Source: Rutpela maculata (taxonomy: Eukaryota; Arthropoda; Insecta; Coleoptera; Cerambycidae). From it: a DNA stretch of 64,000 nucleotides. A program made the position numbers and the translations under genes. The stretch covers positions 41,263,923 through 41,327,922 of the forward strand of contig OW386293.2 of the NCBI GenBank assembly GCA_936432065.2. The letters run 5' to 3'. Below, piece after piece: positions 1 through 10,889 of this stretch. Each line of letters starts with the position of its first letter. Within the stretch, counting starts at the first letter, position 1. The notes below the pieces were generated by a model. The model was given only the letters and a program-made list of their open reading frames with translations, was not told the DNA's origin and ran no database searches.

Positions 1-1391
1 AGGTACTTACGTTACAGCTGCTATAGACAGTACAAACTATTGTAATTTCTGCAAGAACTTCCTTTATCTTATTAATATTACATAATATGTCTAATATGTA
101 TTTTATTATTTAATTTAGATGAATCTGTTAACTATACTTACTTTGTGTTTTATTAAATATTTCCTTTTCATTGTTTTATTTCCTATTAACTATATACATG
201 CGTATCTAACTGAAAACAACAAAATAAGTTTATCTACTAAAGAAATTATTTATTATCCATTGATACTCACTTCTAAGAAGAGTCAGAATGAGACTTACGA
301 CAATATCAAGAAAGGTCTGTATTATAACAAAAAATAATAAGGTAAGTACTTTATGCTAGTATCTATCTAAGCAATAAACAATATGTATTTATAACACACA
401 TAATTCAAAGGGCATTTATAACTACAATCCAACGCATTCGTAGCCATTTCCGACTGATTGTGTTCACCGACTTTAGACGACTTTCACAGTTTGTTTCATA
501 TAGTTTTTCAACGGCGAGTTTTTAAATTTCCTTTCTTAATTTATTGATCATCCTAGTATTATGGGGCGTCTAGGAAGCTTCATAAATAATCAATAGCTAA
601 CAAAAACAACTGCACTTTATTCCAACATAAACTAGATAAAATACATAAAAGCAGATTGAAGCCATTTCCCTACTTTTAGGAAGTCAAAGCATGAATAACA
701 TTCTAATCTAGAGCCGTTAAGAATACACCCTGTTTTATCCACCAGTTTGGCGGGTAATTTAAATTTGTAACAGCTAGACCGCCACACAAGTCTTGGAATG
801 CGGCCGTTTTTCCTACAACATAAACCCATATTAAAAATCAAATTCCTACATTAAGATACAACTTACCACAAATAAAACGCTTAGAATACATTGTAATTTG
901 TTACTTTACTTGACATTGAAATGGTCTCCACAATAAGAAGACTTGGTCCTTCTCTGGTGGCTTTGAATCATTCATTATTACGTTCAGCGTTTATTATTGG
1001 AACACAACAGTTTTTCTGGTGAATTGGTGGTATTATTCACACAGTACGGCAGAAAACACTATCTGTACTTATATTTATCCATAACTATAGATGCTGTTAA
1101 ACTATACCGAATTGTAACCTACGAACGTCAGTTGAATTTGACGTTATATATAATGTCAGATTAAACTGTCGTGATTGTCTTTTTTCTCCGTCGCTATCAG
1201 CGAGTTTCCAAATTAGTACCCATTTCTCGTCGTTTTATAACTAACTTCTCTACAGACTGCCGTTATTATGTCATCTCCGGTTTAAATGCATGTATTTTTG
1301 TAATTAATATTATAATATTATAAGACTTTCTTTTCAACTTCTACATGTTTCTAATGATTTTTTATGAATAATTGTTACTGTTTAACATAGA
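1..1391. repeat. Dispersed repeat, left copy of a widely spaced inverted pair
   Basis: Bases 229-1391 recur in reverse complement at 62511-63292. The right copy lacks about 350 bases corresponding to roughly 731-1092 here. Inside lies a 72-codon open frame (119-337) preceded by an acceptor-like TTTAATTTAG and followed by a GTAAGTACT donor-like sequence. No family was recognised for its product, which is hydrophobic at the N-terminus and basic at the C-terminus. The left edge may lie outside the window. Confidence 0.75.
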
Positions 1392-2049
1392 TTCTCCTCA
1401 AATTTTAACTTAGTGCAACAACCCAATTGTTAAACTGTTAGATGTATTCACTATTTTAACTTAGTAGTGTAACTATTAAATCTTATAGAACATATGCATA
1501 ACGTAAAACATGTTGATTTTTAACTTATTGTGTTGGTTATTTGTCGTAGGTATTGTTTGTATTTCCATTTTTTGTATTATTAGAAATGTTATTTAATGGA
1601 TGTATCTATCTATGTTAACGAAAAACAGTATTTGAAAATTATATTTGTTTAATTACTGACTACTTACATTAACGACGTTTTTTTAAGAAAATATGAAGAA
1701 GCACATTATCTCTGTCATAACTTCTTTGCTTTTTATGCTAAAGAAACAGTAAAAAAATCATTTAAAAGCTTAACTACTAATCTTTTATTTTGGTCGTCAG
1801 CATTGTTTATGTAAGTGCCCATTTCTGAGATTTAATATTTAATCTAAATACTTCGTCTTACAAATGTTCTTTATACTTCCAGATCTTCGAAATCATTAAT
1901 TCTACAGAAATGAGAAGAAAATGAAATTCATCCTCAGTTTAGTAGCTTTATTATTTGCTTGTCATTTTTTTTGCTGAATGTAATACTTTTCGAGTTTGAC
2001 GAAAATATCTAGCAAAGAGTAAGACATTGACTAAAACCGTTTTGAAATA
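1392..2049. other. AT-rich spacer, no gene seen
   Basis: Only short, stop-rich frames and homopolymer runs are visible. Nothing resembles a coding exon, and no repeat shared with other parts of the window was recognised. Confidence 0.5.
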
Positions 2050-2755
2050 CTTTTTTTTCCAACTAAAATCGCAATTTTCAAGTCGATATAATTTAAATTA
2101 AAAATAAGTTATAATCAGATATCAAAGGTTGTTCTTTCTTAAAAATAAAAAATTTTCACTTTTTTACGCATAATTCTTGAACTATATTTTTAAATATTTT
2201 TCTGGTATTAATAGTTCTCTTTATTTAATAGTTTTAGCCTAATTAATGGATTTGAAATCCATTTTGAAGAACTTTAAGCAGTACCAAATAAATAATTTGG
2301 AAAAAAAATGCTGAATTTCTTGGTGCATAGTTGTTCTTTTTCCCAAAGTTAACCTTGTTGAAATTTTTGAATACAAATCACGTAAAAAGAATTTCATTGA
2401 GCGATTTGTATTAAAAAATTTCAAAAAGTTAACATTAGAAACAAGAGAACTTTGCACCAATAAATTGAGCATTTTTTCCCAAAATATTTATTCGGTCAAA
2501 AAAGTACTGCTTAAAGTTCTTCAAAGTGGATTTTAATCCATTACTTGGCTCAAACTATTAAATAGAAAGAATTATCAATTACAAAAAAATGTTTAAACAT
2601 ATTTAAAAATATAATTCAGGAATTATGCGCAAAAAAGTGAAAAATTTTTATTTTTAAAAAAGAACAACCAAATTTAATATGTAGTTATAACTTTGCATTA
2701 TAAGCAACTTCTTTAAATAACATTTTTCGATATCTTCAAAATTGAACGTAGTTTA
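2050..2755. repeat. Foldback (palindromic) repeat
   Basis: The two halves are imperfect reverse complements. For example GAAGAACTTTAAGCAGTAC near 2265-2283 pairs with GTACTGCTTAAAGTTCTTC near 2505. The arms are about 300 bases each with almost no loop. Open frames on either strand are by-products of the symmetry. This is typical of a MITE-like foldback element; its family is not identified. Confidence 0.75.
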
Positions 2756-2995
2756 CTCTTGAGACAGTATCAAAAAAAAATTTCCGACCTAAGTGCCAGA
2801 ACTAACACACATTCGTGCAGCCCTTTTTTCGTTTGAGAACATGCACTAACTTTTATCAAAAATAAAATTTTTCAGAAAGTCAATGACAACAGAGTTTCCC
2901 TTATGGTGTAGACTTTTTGGCGATCACTGTGGAAAATTTCCTTTTTGATACATTTTCTTAAAAAAAAAATATCTAATTCATATGACACTATTCCG
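2756..2995. repeat. Dispersed repeat fragment shared with 41030-41215
   Basis: Shared landmarks in the same orientation are ACATGCACTAACTTTTAT and CAGAAAGTCAATRACARCAG. About 180 bases align with moderate divergence. No coding capacity is seen. Confidence 0.65.
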
Positions 2996-3494
2996 AAGTT
3001 AAAACCTCTAGTTAGTAGTTACTAATTTACTGTACTAATAACTCCAGAAATAATTTAAAAAAAAAACTCTCAAACTATTCCTTCGCCAAATAGGCTATTG
3101 TCTATGTCCAAAAAAAAAGAGGGTTGAAAGGAACTAAAACGTCTAAGAGTTTTTATTGTTTCTTATGTTCAATTGGCCCCAAAATATGAGAAAACCGCGG
3201 AGTGCTACCATTTAAAGAGGTGCGTTTTTGAGATCGAAGTAAAAAGGTCCACTTTTCACATTTTTGAGTTTTGCTCGAAAACTATGCATTTTTTCTATAA
3301 ACACGTCAATAGAAAAGTTGTAGAGAATTAAATGGCACCTTCAGGAGTCAAAAAATTTTTTTTTACAAAAATACGTCCAAGAGACAAAACAAAAAAAAAC
3401 GAAAAAATGCAATTTTTAATTTTTTTTTTATTTTAGCCTGTAACTTTCTTTCGGGTACGTTTAGGCATAGACATTGCTGATATAGCGTTTCAAA

Positions 3495-3698
3495 CAAGGG
3501 CGGATCCAGGGGGATTATTGAATATTGAAAATGTCGATATAATTATTGATCGTTCGGCGGTAGTTGATATTTAATTACATTACATCATTACAATCACAAC
3601 ACTGCCGCCACATACCTATAATAGATTGCATACACTTCCACTCTACACCCTACGAAGGTACAGGTACGGCCGCAGTAATCTTTCTGGATCCGCCCTTG
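3495..3698. mobile_element. hAT-type MITE with 15-bp TIRs
   Basis: The ends CAAGGGCGGATCCAG and CTGGATCCGCCCTTG are perfect inverted repeats. GTTTCAAA flanks the element on both sides (3487-3494 and 3699-3706). The uninterrupted site is visible in the opposite arm of the host element near 5120-5130, so the 8-bp target duplication is well supported. An 8-bp duplication with CA...TG ends fits hAT. A longer relative lies at 44700-45857. Confidence 0.9.
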
Positions 3699-4219
3699 GT
3701 TTCAAAGTTTTAACTTTTTTTGCTAATTTTTACTATTTTTTTTAGAGAATTTAGATATTAGACATTACTATATTAAAGTGAAAGCTGATTTTACGCCCGT
3801 TGAAATGGTGGCTGGGTAAAAGTCTCTACGACAAGTAGAAACCTAGATACAGCGTTTCGAAGATTGTTACTTAACTTTTTTCTAATTTTTACGTTCTTTT
3901 TTAAATTTCGCCCTATAACTTATTTGTCAAATATTTTAAGTACAGATATTGCTACATTGAATGTACTCGCAGCATTCTTGTTTAAATAGTCTGCAATAGA
4001 AGTTTATGTGATCAATAGTAACCAATATACAGTCTAGATATATAGTAGATTATTGTACTTAAAAAACAACTTTTTACATTTTTCCACTTCTGAATTTTAT
4101 ATCACGTGATTTTTTTTTGTTCAAATAACAACTTGGAAAAGATAGATTAAATTAATTTATTCATAATTGTATACCTGTTATACATTATTTATGTTTCTAA
4201 TTGTACATTATTTATGAAA

Positions 4220-4600
4220 TTATTCAAATGCTGGATTTAACATATTTTCAAAATCAAAGTCGATTTCTTCATCGACATCTACGTGAACATCGTCTTCCGT
4301 TATTTCAGGTACATGAGTGTTTTTACAGTTTATTAACATACATTCTTTGCAAAAAATGGAGCAATTCATTCCCAATTTCCTGCAAACGCAGTTTCCTCTG
4401 CATCCTTTGGTGCATTTACAGGCTATTTTTTCCAGAAAACCTTATGGTGCAGGAGGTTTATTTGTCAAAATTGGCACCAGTCCATTTTTTGAACTTTTCC
4501 AACCCCAGATGAGAGGATTTACAGTATTTCCTTTCCAATGTTGCATTTGCAAGTAAGTATCTGTTGCCTATAAAGGCTTAGACATACTAAATGTTATGAA
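4220..4600 (-). pseudogene. C-terminal remnant of a GCDTTS-family (FEN/XPG-like) element gene
   Basis: Reading the minus strand gives, in order: a segment with HWKG and NPLIWGW; a Pro-rich NKPPAP followed by a stop; a Cys-rich run (CKCTKGC, NCVCRK, MNCSIFCKEC); and an acidic tail ending NPAFE and a stop at 4220-4222. The same W-x-W, PPAP, Cys-rich, acidic-tail order ends the gene copy at 46911-48596. That is the basis for the assignment. The Cys spacing suggests metal binding. The catalytic part is absent, one in-frame stop interrupts the piece, and no upstream coding remains in the centre of the element. Function of the tail is unknown. I am confident of the family link and not of any activity. 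Confidence 0.65.
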
Positions 4601-5898
4601 GCACAGAGCAACTCTTAAATGTGCGTGAGCGCATGAATATCTTATAGGTATCTTTATTACGTCTACAAGATATCATCACGAAATGTGTTAAGCAAAAGTG
4701 CCAGTAAACTGATTTTCTGAGGCCGGAAATGCGAAAAATGGATAAGGATAATAAGGAGATAAAACAATACTTTATGATGGGTTAAACTTCTATCGCAGAC
4801 CATTTAAACAAGAATGCTGCGAGTACATTCAATGTAGCAATATCTGTACTTAAAGTATTTGACAAATAAGTTATAGGCCGAAATTTAAAAAGGAACGTAA
4901 AAATTAGAAAAAAGTTAATAAAAGTAACAATCTTCGAAACGCTGTATCTATTTTTTTAATTGTCGTAGAGACTTTTACCAGCCACCATTTCAACGGGCGT
5001 AAAATCGGCTTTCACTTTAATATAGTAATGTCTATACCTAAATTCACTCAGAAAAAAGTTACAGGACTAAATTTGAAAAAGAAATAGTAAAAATTAGCAA
5101 AAAAAGTTAAAAGTTGCAAACTTTGAAAGGCTATATCTCGGTCACTATTAATCGTAAAATTTTTTACAAAATCTCATTTTGACGGGTAAAACGCCAGCTT
5201 TTTTTATGCAGCAATGTCTATGCCTAAATGTACCCGAAAAAAAGTTACAGGCTAAATTAAAAAAAAAATGCATTTTTTCTTTTTTGTTTTGATTTTTGGA
5301 CGTATTTTTGTAAAAAAAAATTTGACTTCTGAAGGTGCCATTTCGATTGGAAATTTAATTCTCTACAACTTTTTTATTGACGTGTTTATAGGAAAAATGC
5401 ATAGTTTTCGAGCAAAACTCAAAAATGTGAAAAGTGGACCTTTTTACTTCGATCTCAAAAAACGCACCCCTTGGTTTTCTCATATTTCGGGGTCAATTGA
5501 ACATAAGAAACAATAAAAACCCTATAACGTTTTAGTTTCTTTCTACAGTACATAGACAATAGACTACAAACCGACCCTTTCCACCCCCCCCTCCCGCCTA
5601 ACGCACGAGGTCCACGACTGGGGACTTTTGGTATGTTACTCCTAAGGATCAACCCTACAACTTAAAATAATAATCCGTTGAGCACTATTTATTTCCGAAT
5701 TAATGTCTTCGTTTCCTGGCCTATCAGGCAAACATGTGAATTCAATTAAAAAAAATATTGATTATTACCAAATTGTAGGTTAGCTCCTGCGCATAATAAA
5801 AGCCGTCTCGAAACAAAAGTTTACTAAACCTATGTAGACGATTTTCACCAACTCCCAAACTTTACCGACTAAATACGGCATATCTTCCCTTTTTTCAG

Positions 5899-6225
5899 GA
5901 AAACAAGGACTCCCTAATGGCCGATCAATTCATCCACGAACACATAGCCGACCTGCTGAAGCACGTCCGGACAAAAGTTCTCCTGATTCTTGTGAAGCCG
6001 TACAAGAACATCAAACTAACTTTCATCAGCAAGGAGCTGGGCATAAGCGAAGAGGAGGTCGAGTCCTTGTTAGTTTCGTGCATCCTGGACGGTTTTGTGG
6101 AAGGCAGGATCGATCAAGTTAATAAAATTTTGATAATGAGGCCGAAGGCTTGCGACGAGAAATATTTGGCGTTGGAGAAACTGACAGGGCAAATTAGGAA
6201 ACTGAGTTTTGCAATAGGTGTTTAA
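5899..6225 (+). CDS. CSN2: COP9 signalosome subunit 2-like, terminal coding exon
   Basis: This is the last coding exon of a CSN2 (Alien) homologue. CSN2 is a PCI-domain scaffold of the COP9 signalosome, which removes Nedd8 from cullins. A pyrimidine-rich tract ending TTTTTTCAG at 5898 opens the exon in phase 0, so translation enters as ENKDSLMADQF before the first Met at 5917. Family landmarks follow: FIHEHIADLLKHVRTKVL, FISKELGISEEEVESLLV and GRIDQVN (the winged-helix part of PCI), then a C-terminal helix ending in a stop at 6223-6225. CSN2 is normally highly conserved. This exon keeps the landmarks but departs at many positions and ends differently, so it may be a diverged paralogue. No other exon was recognised upstream; 5566-5898 holds only intron-like sequence. 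Confidence 0.8.
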   Translation, partial: ENKDSLMADQFIHEHIADLLKHVRTKVLLILVKPYKNIKLTFISKELGISEEEVESLLVSCILDGFVEGRIDQVNKILIMRPKACDEKYLALEKLTGQIRKLSFAIGV

Positions 6226-6290
6226 TTTTCTTTGTAAGTTAATAGTTAGATTTTGGATATCTCGTAGTGTACATTGGTTCTTATTATTTA

Positions 6291-6296
6291 AATAAA
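6291..6296 (+). terminator. Polyadenylation signal of the CSN2-like gene
   Basis: A canonical AATAAA lies 66 bases after the stop codon, followed by a T-rich stretch. The Gypsy element begins about 40 bases further on. Confidence 0.7.
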
Positions 6297-6337
6297 TTTT
6301 CATTTTAAAATCGTATTTTTTTTTATAATCTATATAT

Positions 6338-7463
6338 TGTAATATGTTGCCTTAAGATTTAAGGTTATGTTAGTTGCACTGAAAAGTAGGCACAGAATTC
6401 AGTAGTTCGGATGTCTGAATGTGGAAAGAACTTACAAGAAGGTCTAGAGTGATGACATATCTGTTCTGGAACTGTCTAGAGTATGGTGACGTCATCGGAG
6501 AAGCTTCTAGATCTGTCATCTTTAGGTATATAAGGCATGGAGTAAACCAAAAGGAGAGAAGTTAGTGCAGTACTAATTGTCAGTTGAAATGGTCAGAGAG
6601 TAAACACGGTGAAGAAGTTCAGTTTAGATAGCAAGAGTGGTAAGATCAGAAGAGAGTAAAGTGATCAAGTAGTACACAGTGTGTTATTAGCCAAGTACAG
6701 AGGTCATACTTGTCATAAAATCCTAAAATGTCATAAATACGCAAAATGCCCTAAAATTGTCATAAAATCGTTTTCTTGTCATAAAAATTATAAAAAAAAT
6801 TTATTTCTGTTACCATTTTCAACCATGTATATAATTGTTAAACCAATTTAAAATTTAATGCAAATCAAAGCATTAAAATTTGGCGAGTTTTTAAAAGATT
6901 TTCGTTTGATTTCTACTCTTTTGCGCAAAATATGCATTTCTTCCTTAAATATAGGTAAATAAATTATAATTAATTAATTCATTTTGTAAATATTTTGTTT
7001 TATCTCCTATATTTAATCAAAATTGGATGTAGTTGCATCGATTACTGACATTGAAACGGAACACATGTTATGGCACGTAAATGGCTCTCTTTAAAAAAAA
7101 TGTTATTCCGAATTTTGAAACAGTGGGCTAATTTAAGGAAATATTTTTTAAAACAATTACCAAAAGAGAAAGGATTTTCACATAACGTTACTACCTAAAT
7201 ACAAAGTATTATAACATATTTTCATTTTCAATAAAAAAACTATTAATAAAATATAGCTTCTAGTTTATTTTTCAGGCATTAAAACTAAAATTTTGTGTCA
7301 TAAAATGTCATAAAAAAAATTGAAATATTGGGGTGGGAGGCCGGCAAGTAGTTATTGTTGTAATTAAGTAAGTTAATAAATTAGTGTTTAGTGTTACCCT
7401 GGTTGTTATAATTTCCGAAACCATGATACAGGGTGTTTACAAAAAGGGTGTAAGCACGTCACA
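6338..7463 (+). repeat. 5' LTR, with a TATA-like promoter
   Basis: It matches the 3' LTR except for the 645-base insertion at 6698-7342 and small indels. GGTATATAAGG near 6526 is a plausible TATA box, followed by a probable start region. The LTR ends GTCACA and the next bases, ATTGGTGTCAGAAGCGG (7464-7480), are placed and composed like a tRNA primer-binding site. Confidence 0.88.
6698..7342. mobile_element. Insertion in the 5' LTR, possibly hAT-like
   Basis: It is absent from the 3' LTR, so the boundaries are exact. Flanks GCCAAGTA (6690-6697) and GGCAAGTA (7343-7350) look like an 8-bp target duplication with one change, which fits hAT. The left end CAGAGGTC has the CAG start common in hAT. 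Inside, the motif TGTCATAAAA recurs several times near both ends in opposite orientations, a subterminal-repeat pattern. There is no coding capacity. Confidence 0.7.
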
Positions 7464-7795
7464 ATTGGTGTCAGAAGCGGAATTATAACAGAAGATTTCT
7501 GGACTGTTCCAGAAGAGGTTTCTACAGTGTTCTTCTCGGGAATTAGTGGTGACTTACGGGACATTATTTTCGGGAAAGTGACAGAGACACTGAAAAAGAC
7601 TCATTTGTGCTAGTGCGTGAAAATTACTAGAACTTTTCTATTTGGACATTAGTGGAGATTAGTAAATTCTCTGAACTGGATAAGTGACAAAAGACTCTGG
7701 ATAAGACTTTTTCGTGCTATTTCGAGATTTGTCTGGAAAGTTCCATTACCGATATTGACGTGACAGTTAAATTTATTTTATTTTAATTTCATCGT

Positions 7796-9360
7796 ATGCC
7801 CGTAACAACAAGAAGTATGGCATCCGATAAACAAATACAGGACTTATTCGAACAATTCCAAAAAATGATGGCGCAGCAACGTCAGGATGAAGAAAGAAGA
7901 CGCCAAGAAGAAAAGGAAGAGCAAGAAAAACGACGTCAGGATGAAGAAAGAAGACGTCAGAAAGAAAAAGAAGAACAAGAAAGAAGACGTCAAGAAGAAA
8001 GAGATGAATTGAAGAAAATGATGGAGGACCTGAAGATACGACAGCAAGAGGAGAAAGAAGAACAAGAAAGACGACGTCAAGAGAAGAAAGAGGAACAAGA
8101 ATGACGACGTCAAGAGGATAAAGAGGAACAAGAAAGACGCCAAGAAGAATTAAGGAAAATTCTGAATGAACAAATGAAAATACAGCAGGACGCTATCATT
8201 TCTGCCAACGAAGAGTGAAGTCAAAGAAGAGATAAACAAGGTAGAAGAAAAAGTAGGTGAAGTCGAGACAGAAGTCAGTCAAGTTAAAGAGAAAGTAAAC
8301 AAGTTTGAAGAAGAAGTCAAAGGAGAAATAGACCGGCTTAAACGACAGTTGAGAGATAGAGGAAGCCAGCAGGTGGTATCATCGGGTCAGCGACTAAAAC
8401 CTCCTTCTTTTGACGGCCAAAGTTCCTGAACAACGTACAAGAGGCAGTTTGAGGCAGAAGCATGTGCGAACAACTGGGATAATGAGGAAAAAGCCATGGC
8501 ATTAGTTTTAGCACTAAGGGACCAGGCATCGGAGTTACTTTAGACTATCCCAGTGGAAAAACAAAGGGATTTCAAAGTTTTGGAAGCTGCATTGGACCTG
8601 AGATATGGCGACCAACACCTCGCCCAAGTATACCAGGCTCAACTGAAATCACGGACACAAAAGGCTGGGGAAAGCTTACAAGAATTCGAAGCTGCGATAG
8701 AGAGACTGGCACACCTGGCATATCCGAGTGCTCCAAGAGAATTCCAAGAACAATTAGCCGTCGGGGCCTTCTTAGATGGCATGAGGGATGAAGAGGTCAG
8801 GCGAGTTCTGAGGCTAACGCGGCACCAAAGTATTAGCGAAGCTCTGGTGCGTGCCCTCGAAGTAGAAGCTGCCTTTAAAGACACCCCACGGTCAGAAGTG
8901 CATGCTGTGACCGTTGAAAAGGCACATGCGGATCAAGAGAATATGAGCACTATACTGAAGAACATGCAGAAAATGATGAATCAATTACTGGCCAAGTCGG
9001 ATTCTCAAATGAGACAGGACAAGCAACAAGGTGAAGCAAAACCAAACGGACGTATCCAATGCTATCAGTGCGGCAAGTTAGGGCATATTAAGAGAGATTG
9101 TCGACAACAAAGCCCGGAGAAGGTAAATGCCGCAGTTGTCGAAGAGTCGTATTGGGACAAAAAGAATCTGGAGACTTTACTGAGAGACTTGCACAGAATG
9201 GTAAAGCAATTGTTGGAGAGTTTTTCAGGGAAGCAAAGCAAGCAACCAAGCAGTGGGGAGCCAAGTGGGGGTATTCGATGTTATAGCTGTGGAAAATTAG
9301 CGCATGTAAGACGAGATTTTCAACGGTGGAACCCTGATCTTGTACATGCCACTGGAGAAG
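7796..9360 (+). pseudogene. gag: Gypsy Gag, broken
   Basis: The frame opens MPVTTRSMASDKQ and passes into a long charged coiled coil of repeated ERRRQEEKEEQE-like units (to about 8215), which gives long shadow frames on the other strand. A frame change near 8216 leads into RLKPPSFDGQ and the Gag capsid-type region (FEAEACANNWDNEEKAMAL, RYGDQHLAQVYQAQL, GAFLDGMRDEEVRRVLRL). Two CCHC zinc knuckles follow: CYQCGKLGHIKRDC is intact; the second, CYSCGKLAHVRRD, has lost its last Cys to Phe. In-frame stops occur at 8102-8104 and at two places before 8553, at least one from a tryptophan or glutamine codon. The frame from 8553 is open for 469 codons and runs into integrase sequence. Confidence 0.88.
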
Positions 9361-10212
9361 TACTGGCTGGTGAAAGCGATGCCCCCAGGGAAATAAAGGT
9401 TTGCCAGCTTCGAAGAATCCCAAGTAGTTTACCATCACAAGGCTGTGTAAGCGAAACGAAAGAGATTCCAGAGAATTGGACAAAGGAAGCTTTAAGACAA
9501 GAGCAACTGGACGATACAGAAATTGGACCTATGTTGAAAACAGTAGAAAGAGGAACACGCCCAGAGTGGAAGGATGTTTCAGACAAAGCAGTGGGGCTGA
9601 AGGCTTTATGGTCACAATGGGGTTCACTTACGGTTGTAGACGGGCTGTTGAGGAGAGCATGGGAAAGCCCGGATGGGAAGCAGGTTGCCATGCGTCTAGT
9701 GATTCCCAGGTGTCGTGTACCAGAAGTACTCCAGAAAGCGCACAACATCGGCGGACACCTTGGAGTAAACAAGACGTTGAGTAAAGTACGAGAACGATTC
9801 TATTGGGTCAATAATCGCCAGGATGTGGAGGCTTGGTGTCGCAAATGCAAGAGTTGTGCTGCCAATAAGGAACCACTATCCGAGAGCAACTATGTGAATG
9901 AAAGTCGAAAACAGCCAAAGAATGACCGAGAACAGATTACCAAAACTGAAGGCTCGTTATGATCGGAATGCCAGTACAGGAGGATTCAAGGTGGGAGATC
10001 GGGTCTGGCTATACAACCCACAGCGGAAAGAATGGAAGTCCCCGAAGCTTCAACCACCTTGGGAAGGACCGTATTCAGTCATTACCCGAATTAATGATGT
10101 CGTCTATCGGATTCAACGAAGTAAAAAGTCCAAGATGAAGATCATACACTTGGATAAACTGGAGAAGTATGTGAAGGAAACTGAATTGCCTGACCGGGAC
10201 GTTCAGGCTTAA
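9361..10212 (+). pseudogene. pol: Gypsy integrase remnants (H2C2 and C-terminal domain)
   Basis: In frame with the second half of Gag comes an integrase zinc-binding module (HNIGGHLGVNKTLSKVRERF, then WCRKCKSC). Near 9880-9900 the sequence jumps, with a frame change, to the integrase C-terminal part: GGFKVGDRVWLYNPQRK, PPWEGPYSVI, MKIIHLDKLEKY, ending at a stop at 10210-10212. The catalytic DDE core between the two, and all of protease, RT and RNase H before them, are deleted. A purine-rich tract, AAGGAGGGGGCAG, lies just before the 3' LTR. Confidence 0.88.
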
Positions 10213-10223
10213 GGAGGGGGCAG

Positions 10224-10706
10224 TGTAATATGTTGCAACCCCTCAAGATTTAAGATTATGTTAGTTGCACTGAAAAGTAGGCACAGAATTCAGTAGTACG
10301 GATGTCTGAATGTGGAAAGAACTTACTAGAAGTTCTAGAGTGATGACATATCTGTTCTGGAACTGTCTAGAGTTTGGTGACGTCATCAGAGAAGCTTCTA
10401 GATCTGTCATCTTTAGGTATATAAGGCATGGAGTAAGCCAAAAGGAGAGAAGTTAGTGTAGTACTAATTGTCAGTTGAAATGGTCAGAGAGTAAACACGG
10501 TGAAGAAGTTCAGTTTTAGATAGCAAGAGTAGTACGTAATATCAGAAGAGAGTAAAGTGATCAAGTAGTACACAGTGTGTTATTAGCCAAGTAGTTATTG
10601 TTGTAATTAAGTAAGTTAATAAATTAGTGTTTAGTGTTACCCTGGTTGTTATAATTTCCGAACCCACGATACAAGGTGTTTACAAAAAGGGTGTAAGCAT
10701 GTCACA
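10224..10706 (+). repeat. 3' LTR
   Basis: 483 bases, beginning TGTAATATG directly after the polypurine tract and ending GTCACA. It serves as the intact reference that exposes the insertion in the 5' LTR. Confidence 0.92.
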
Positions 10707-10889
10707 ATATGTATATCTATATAAAAGAATACCCTGACTGACTGATCTATCAACGCACAGCTCAAACCGCTGGGTCTAGAAACTTCAAATTTTGCAGAGA
10801 GGTTCCTCGAATGACGTAGGCAACCAGTAAGAAGGGATTTTTCGAAATTCGACCTCTAAGAGGGTGAAAAAAGGGGGTTGACATTTTAG

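Larger units (their letters stand above)
3095..5565. mobile_element. Long-TIR element with a GCDTTS-family gene remnant (copy 0)
   Basis: Left arm 3095-4007 pairs with right arm 4787-5565 as an inverted repeat of about 0.7-0.8 kb, once a nested hAT MITE in the left arm is discounted. Each arm is made of degenerate tandem units of roughly 190 bases, marked by repeats of an AAGTTACAGGMYWAAATT-like segment and of a CCATTTCAACGGGCGTAAAA-like segment. The 0.8-kb centre carries the C-terminal end of a gene on the minus strand (4220-4600). The plan matches the elements at 16020-19475 and 41995-44675. Most of the central gene has been lost, so this copy looks non-autonomous. Confidence 0.75.
6338..10706 (+). 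mobile_element. Ty3/Gypsy LTR retrotransposon, internally deleted
   Basis: Two LTRs (6338-7463 with a nested insertion, 10224-10706) begin TGTAATATGTTGC and end GTCACA. The bases ATAT flank both ends (6334-6337, 10707-10710), fitting a 4-bp target duplication. The interior holds gag with CCHC knuckles, then only the N-terminal H2C2 and C-terminal parts of integrase. Protease, reverse transcriptase, RNase H and the integrase core are missing. The copy is therefore non-autonomous. The LTRs differ by several indels and substitutions, so the insertion is not recent. Confidence 0.92.

Noticed and set aside
5268..5516. 82-codon frame on the plus strand
   Set aside because: It lies in a TIR arm, and the matching arm at 3140-3450 does not preserve the frame.
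7844..8143. Minus-strand 99-codon frame rich in Phe/Leu/Ser
   Set aside because: It is the antisense shadow of the charged coiled coil of Gag.
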